A DNA stretch of 64,000 nt from Streptomyces sp. CA-210063 (lineage in GTDB: Bacteria > Actinomycetota > Actinomycetes > Streptomycetales > Streptomycetaceae). A program made the position numbers and the translations under genes. Each line of letters starts with the position of its first letter. Position 1 is the first letter of the stretch. This document shows positions 60,071 to 64,000 of the stretch, piece after piece. The DNA is taken from assembly GCF_024612015.1 (NCBI RefSeq), contig NZ_CP102512.1, positions 8,928,001 to 8,992,000 of the forward strand, written 5' to 3'. The notes below the pieces were generated by a model. It searched no databases and was not told the DNA's origin. It saw only the letters and a program-made list of their open reading frames with translations.

Positions 60071-60736
60071 TCAGCCGGGCGCCACGAACCCCGACTCGTA
60101 CGCCGCGATCACCGCCTGCGTACGGTCCCGCGCCCCGAGCTTCGCGAGGACGGCGCTGACGTGGGACTTCACCGTCTCGGTGCCGACGACCAGCCGGGCG
60201 GCGATCTCCGCGTTCGACAGGCCCCGGGCCATCAGCCGCAGCACCTCCGCCTCACGCTCGGTCAGCGCGGCCCGCTCCATGACCGCCCGCGCCGCCCGAT
60301 TGCCCACCCCGTCGCCGTACTCGGCGGCCAACTGCCGTACGGAGGCGGGGAACAGTAGCGACTCGCCCTCGGCGACCAGCCGTACCGCGTGCACGATCTC
60401 GGCCGGCCGGGCCCGCTTCAGCAGGAAGCCGTCCGCGCCCGCGCGCAGCGCCTCGTACACGTACTCGTCGTTCTCGAAGGTCGTCACCACGAGGATCTTC
60501 GGCGGCTCCGGCACGGTCCGCAGCACCGCCCGCGTGGCCTCGATGCCGTCCAGCAGCGGCATCCGCACATCCATGGCGACGACGCTCGGCCGCAGTTGCC
60601 GCACCAGCGGGATCACCGCGGCACCGTCCGCCGCCTCCCCGACGACCTCGATGTCCGGCTGCGCCTCCAGAACGGCCCGCAGACCGGCGCGTACGAGGGG
60701 TTCGTCGTCGACGAGCAGAACGGTGATCGGCGGCAT
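60071..60736 (-). CDS. NarL/LuxR-family response regulator
   Basis: 221 residues. Receiver: acid pocket VDDEP (Asp10-11), phospho-acceptor Asp56 in VAMDVRMP, conserved Lys in FLLKRARP. LuxR HTH at 150-215 ([26 protein letters not shown]). The sensor kinase gene is 40 bp upstream in the same operon. The likely target is the divergent ABC transporter operon. Confidence 0.95.
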   Translation of the reverse strand: MPPITVLLVDDEPLVRAGLRAVLEAQPDIEVVGEAADGAAVIPLVRQLRPSVVAMDVRMPLLDGIEATRAVLRTVPEPPKILVVTTFENDEYVYEALRAGADGFLLKRARPAEIVHAVRLVAEGESLLFPASVRQLAAEYGDGVGNRAARAVMERAALTEREAEVLRLMARGLSNAEIAARLVVGTETVKSHVSAVLAKLGARDRTQAVIAAYESGFVAPG

Positions 60737-60776
60737 CCCGCCAGCCTAGATCAGCTCCTAGGGATCGAACGGCTGT

Positions 60777-61934
60777 TCAGTTCAGCGGCAGTTCGACGCG
60801 CACCTGCCAGTCACCCCGGTCGGGACCGGTCCGCGCCCGGCCGCCGAGCAGTGCCGCCCGCTCGCGTATGCCCCGCAGTCCGCTGCCCCGGCCGGGCCCC
60901 GGTATCTCCGCCGTCAGCGGATTGCGGACCTCCAGGTCGAGACCGCCGTCCGCGACCGCGATCCGCACCCGGACCGGGACGTCGCCCGCGTGCCGGAGCA
61001 CATTGGTCAGCGACTCCTGGAGGATGCGGTAGCCCTCGCGGGACACCGGTCCGGGCACCTTTTCCAGGGGCCCCGACACCTCGGCGTCCACCTTCGCGCC
61101 GGAGGTGCGCGCGGACTCCAGCAGCCGGTCGGCCTCGGTCAGCGTGGGTCGCTCGTGCACGGGCCGGCCGGTCTCCCGGAGCACGCCCAGCACCCGCTCC
61201 AGGTCCTCCAACGCGGCCCGGCCGGTGTCCTCGATGGCGGTCAGCGCCCGGTCGGTGAACGCCGGATCACCGGCCGCCCGCGCCGCGCCCGCCTGCACCA
61301 CCGCCACCGTCAGCGCATGCCCTATGGAGTCGTGCAGCTCCCGGGCGATCCGGTTGCGTTCCAGCAGCTGCTCGGTCCGCTCCTCCAGCGTGGCCAGCCG
61401 CTCGGCGGCCGAAGGCCCCAGCAGCCGACGGGCGGCGGCGGTGACCAGCGCGCCGAGGCCGACCACGACGGCGAACGCCAGGACGAGCGTGAGGGGCGCC
61501 AGAAGGCCGTACGCCCAGTGCGCTTCCACACCCCTCAGTACAACGTTGTCCGTCGGCACATGCCCGAACGCGACCGAGACCAGGTCGTAGGTGAGGATGG
61601 GCAGCCAGGCGGTGCCCCCCAAGGCCAGCGCCCCGAGCGCCATCCGCACTTCCAGCCACACCACCGTGCGGAACCGGTCCCGCCAACTGGCGGACGGCGC
61701 CACGGAGATCCCCGAATCCCCCTCCTCACCCGGCGTCAGCAGCAACCGTGCCTGCACGCCCTCGCCCAGCCGCACGGCGGGGATCAGCCCGAGCGGAATC
61801 AGGAACAGCGCGGGGACCCACGGGCGCGTGGGCATGATGTACATCCACAGGCTGACGATCAGCATCGGCACCCACAGATGCAGCAGGCGCGTGTACGTCG
61901 TCCCCCGGAGCAACGGGCGCAGGAAGCGGGCCAT
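60777..61934 (-). CDS. Sensor histidine kinase of the HisKA_3 type
   Basis: 385 residues. About four to five membrane segments in the first 190 residues (WVPMLIVSLWMYIMPTRP and so on), then HisKA_3 with phospho-acceptor His201 in ARELHDSIGHAL, and HATPase (QESLTNVLRHAG, GSGLRGIRERAALLGG). It phosphorylates the NarL-type regulator encoded downstream. The signal is unknown. Start ATG 61934; divergent from the ABC transporter ATPase with 108 bp between starts. Confidence 0.94.
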   Translation of the reverse strand: MARFLRPLLRGTTYTRLLHLWVPMLIVSLWMYIMPTRPWVPALFLIPLGLIPAVRLGEGVQARLLLTPGEEGDSGISVAPSASWRDRFRTVVWLEVRMALGALALGGTAWLPILTYDLVSVAFGHVPTDNVVLRGVEAHWAYGLLAPLTLVLAFAVVVGLGALVTAAARRLLGPSAAERLATLEERTEQLLERNRIARELHDSIGHALTVAVVQAGAARAAGDPAFTDRALTAIEDTGRAALEDLERVLGVLRETGRPVHERPTLTEADRLLESARTSGAKVDAEVSGPLEKVPGPVSREGYRILQESLTNVLRHAGDVPVRVRIAVADGGLDLEVRNPLTAEIPGPGRGSGLRGIRERAALLGGRARTGPDRGDWQVRVELPLN

Positions 61935-61964
61935 TCGGTCATGGTGCCAGCCACCACCGACAAC

Positions 61965-62012
61965 GGGCCTCCCCCGGGCGGGGGAGACGCTCTCCACCCG
62001 CGGGGGAGGCCC
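61965..62012. promoter_or_regulatory. 12-bp inverted repeat between the two-component system and ABC transporter
   Basis: GGGCCTCCCCCG (61965-61976) and CGGGGGAGGCCC (62001-62012), 24 bases apart, with a smaller GGAGA/TCTCC repeat inside. It lies in the 108-bp divergent promoter and is the best candidate response-regulator site. Confidence 0.55.
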
Positions 62013-62042
62013 CGACACCCCGCCCACGGCCAGGCTGGGCCC

Positions 62043-62984
62043 ATGACCAGCATCGACGTACAGGACCTCACCAAGGAGTACGGCACCGTCCGCGCCGTGG
62101 ACCACCTCACCTTCCGTGTGGAACCCGGCCGTGTCACCGGCTTCCTCGGCCCCAACGGCGCCGGGAAGTCCACCACCATGCGGCTCGTCCTCGGTCTGGA
62201 CCGGCCGACCTCCGGCACCGCCACCGTCGGCGGCCGCGCCTACGCCGACCTCGACGAACCGCTGCGCCATGTGGGCGCCCTGCTCGACGCGCGGGCCGCG
62301 CACGGATCACGCACCGCCCGCGACCATCTGCGCGCGCTCGCGGCGAGCAACCGCATCGCGCCCGCCCGCGTGGACGAGGTGCTGGAGGAGACGGGCCTGG
62401 CGAAGGTCGCGCGGCGCCGGGTGAAGACGTACTCCCTGGGCATGCGCCAGCGCCTCGGCATCGCGGCGGCCCTGCTCGGCGACCCGTCCGTCGTCCTGCT
62501 GGACGAACCGTCCAACGGCCTCGATCCCGAAGGGATCATCTGGATCCGGGAGTTGCTGCGCCGCCTCGCCCGCGAGGGCCGGACCGTCCTGGTCTCCAGC
62601 CACCTCATGAACGAGACCGCCTCCTTCGCCGACCACCTGGTCGTCCTCGGCCGCGGCCGCCTTCTCGCCGACACCTCCATGCGGGAGTTCATCCACGCGC
62701 GCGTGCAGCCCCGCGTACGGGTACGCACCACGGACACCGACACCCTCACCGACCTCCTGACACGGCACGGCCACCGGACGGCGGAGAGCGAGCACGGAGG
62801 CCTGACGGTGTTCGACGCGCGCGTGGACGACATCGGCCGCCTCGCCTCCGGCGCCGGCCTGACGATCCTCGAACTCGCCGCCGAGGAGGGCACCCTGGAG
62901 CAGGCCTACCTCGATCTCACCGCCAAGGAGGCCGAGTTCACCGCCGCCTCCGCCGCCACCCCCGCCCAGCCCCAGGAGGCCTGA
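62043..62984 (+). CDS. ABC transporter ATP-binding protein (drug/bacitracin type)
   Basis: 313 residues. Walker A GPNGAGKST at 36-44, signature YSLGMRQRLG, Walker B VVLLDEPSNGLDP, H-loop SSHLM. The C-terminal 80 residues (about 225-300) form a DUF4162-like domain as in BcrA/NatA-type ATPases. The permease gene begins 2 bases after its stop. Its expression is probably under the divergent two-component system. Confidence 0.95.
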   Translation: MTSIDVQDLTKEYGTVRAVDHLTFRVEPGRVTGFLGPNGAGKSTTMRLVLGLDRPTSGTATVGGRAYADLDEPLRHVGALLDARAAHGSRTARDHLRALAASNRIAPARVDEVLEETGLAKVARRRVKTYSLGMRQRLGIAAALLGDPSVVLLDEPSNGLDPEGIIWIRELLRRLAREGRTVLVSSHLMNETASFADHLVVLGRGRLLADTSMREFIHARVQPRVRVRTTDTDTLTDLLTRHGHRTAESEHGGLTVFDARVDDIGRLASGAGLTILELAAEEGTLEQAYLDLTAKEAEFTAASAATPAQPQEA

Positions 62985-62986
62985 CC

Positions 62987-63709
62987 ATGACGTTCGCAGC
63001 CGTCCTCCACTCCGAGTGGATCAAGATCCGTACCCTGCGGTCGATGCTGTGGGCCCTCCTCGCGGTCGTCCTCGCCACCGCGGCCTTCTCCGCGCTCGCC
63101 GGACTCGACTCCGACGGCACCGACTTCGACCCGCTGCACGCCGCGTTCTTCGGCGTCAACTTCGGCCAGGCCGCGGCGGTCGCCTTCGGTGCGACGGCCG
63201 TGTCGTCCGAGTTCCAGGGCGGCGCCCTCAGACTCTCGCTGGCCGCCGTACCCCGCCGGGGCCGGTGGTTCACGGCCAAGGCGGTCGCGATCGGTGTACC
63301 GGCCCTGGCCGTCGGCCTGCTCACCGGATTCGTGAGCCTCGCCGTCGGCAAGGCCGTCCTCGGCGACAGGACGAGCGGACTCTCGGCCGCCGAGGGCCTG
63401 CGCGGCGCCGTCGGCTGCGGCGTCTACCTCGCTCTGATGGCCCTCCTCGCGGCCGGCCTGACCGCCCTCCTGCGCAGCGGCGTGGCAACCCTGAGCATCC
63501 TCATCCCGTTCCTGCTCATCGTGTCCTTCGTCGTCGGGGGAGTCTCCGGCGGCATCGCGGACTTCCTGCCGGACAAGGCGGGCCAGGTGATCCTCCACGA
63601 GACGTCCGACGGCGCGCTCGGCCCCTGGAGCGGCCTGGCGGTGACGGCGCTGTGGGCGGTGGCCGCGCTGGCGGCGGGCGCGTGGAGCGTACGGCGCAGG
63701 GACGCCTGA
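62987..63709 (+). CDS. ABC transporter permease (ABC-2/BcrB type)
   Basis: 240 residues, six hydrophobic segments: LRSMLWALLAVVLATAAFSAL at the start and LAVTALWAVAALAAGAWSVRRR at the end. The N-terminus HSEWIKIRTLRS is typical of ABC-2 permeases for lipids or peptides. It pairs with the ATPase gene 2 bases upstream. It would export a cell-envelope-active compound or lipid (inference). Confidence 0.92.
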   Translation: MTFAAVLHSEWIKIRTLRSMLWALLAVVLATAAFSALAGLDSDGTDFDPLHAAFFGVNFGQAAAVAFGATAVSSEFQGGALRLSLAAVPRRGRWFTAKAVAIGVPALAVGLLTGFVSLAVGKAVLGDRTSGLSAAEGLRGAVGCGVYLALMALLAAGLTALLRSGVATLSILIPFLLIVSFVVGGVSGGIADFLPDKAGQVILHETSDGALGPWSGLAVTALWAVAALAAGAWSVRRRDA

Positions 63710-63750
63710 CGCCACGACAGGTGTCAGTGGTGCGCGCTTTACTGGACCGC

Positions 63751-64000
63751 ATGAGCATCACGCGGCACCTCGCCGTCATCGAGCGGCTGTGCTCCGAGGA
63801 CTTCCCGGCGGAGCCCGGCCGGTCGGACGCCGGCACGGCCGGACCCGGCTATCACGTCGCCGAGTTACAGACGAGCGCCGACTTCTGGGAGGACGACGGC
63901 ACACGCCGGGAGGAGACCGAGGAGCAGTACGAGGCGGACCGGGACGCCCTGTCGCAGCTGCTCACCGAGCGCTGGGGCGCCCCCGACGTGTTCAGCCTGT
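63751..64000 (+). CDS. Unknown protein with TTA codon (N-terminal part)
   Basis: ATG 63751 to the window end, 83 residues. Acidic, with WEDDGTRREETEEQYEADRD, no signal or known domain recognised. Codon 39 is TTA (63865-63867), the only in-frame TTA I found in the window, so translation may need the bldA tRNA. The gene is 41 bp after the ABC permease stop and could be in its operon. Confidence 0.65.
   Translation, partial: MSITRHLAVIERLCSEDFPAEPGRSDAGTAGPGYHVAELQTSADFWEDDGTRREETEEQYEADRDALSQLLTERWGAPDVFSL

Overview
This 64-kb window comes from a Streptomyces chromosome or a very close actinomycete. The DNA is extremely G+C-rich, third codon positions are almost all G or C, GTG and TTG starts are common, and many neighbouring genes overlap by 4 bases (ATGA/GTGA). 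The genes are actinobacterial types: an alternative EF-Tu (tuf3 type), a Streptomyces-style Lnt, an ECF41/SigJ sigma factor, an ACT-GNAT acetyltransferase and PQ-rich membrane proteins. From memory, gene content resembles the lnt-tuf3-sbcCD part of the S. coelicolor chromosome; that synteny was not checked. No prophage, transposase, integrase, CRISPR array, rRNA or tRNA gene was recognised. The window reads as conserved chromosome with scattered accessory genes.

Layout. 1-6.1 kb: end of a peptide ABC-transporter binding protein, uracil-DNA glycosylase, a TPR-like protein, a lipoprotein, a DinB protein, a Gfo/Idh/MocA oxidoreductase and lnt. 6.1-12.3 kb: SnoaL-like and DUF4291 proteins, a secreted serine hydrolase, an expansin-like protein, a coupled small ORF and P-loop kinase, and uppP. 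12.4-15.5 kb: a three-gene operon (oxidoreductase, PmoA-like, cupin) behind a promoter with a LacI-type operator. 15.5-25.1 kb: HxlR regulator and thiolase, a TVP38 membrane protein, tuf3 with an unusual leader, a spermidine-synthase-like protein, an MFS exporter, two PQ-rich paralogues and a thioesterase. 25.4-33 kb: a secreted carboxylesterase, DedA, gamma-carbonic anhydrase, an acetyltransferase, an EamA/XRE pair, a YbaK deacylase and an FMN reductase/TetR pair. 33-40 kb: a MoxR ATPase-VWA operon, VOC, universal stress and CoA-binding proteins, and a CysRS-like fragment coupled to a SixA phosphatase, then YigZ. 40-46.3 kb: sbcD, a 39-bp minisatellite ORF, sbcC, an Lrp regulator, a heptamer array, rhodanese and an Imm21 protein. 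46.3-64 kb: DUF885, an Lrp and trans-sulfuration enzyme pair, ACT-GNAT, phoD, MocR with EamA, alpha/beta hydrolase with SigJ, GntR with a clear terminator, a ROK regulator, a two-component system divergent from an ABC transporter, and a truncated gene with a TTA codon.

The most distinctive features are repeats. One dispersed intergenic element (GCGCAGTTCCCCGCGCCCC core plus a GC hairpin) occurs about nine times, mostly at 3' ends of genes. There are also many tandem arrays: 39 bp x5 between sbcD and sbcC, 7 bp x16 upstream of the rhodanese gene, 40 bp x3, 42 bp x2, 35 bp x2, 30 bp x3, 27 bp x2.7, 14 bp x4, and a run of 29 G. Several divergent promoters carry clear inverted repeats that are probably operators of the adjacent regulators (HxlR, XRE, TetR, GntR and the NarL-type response regulator).
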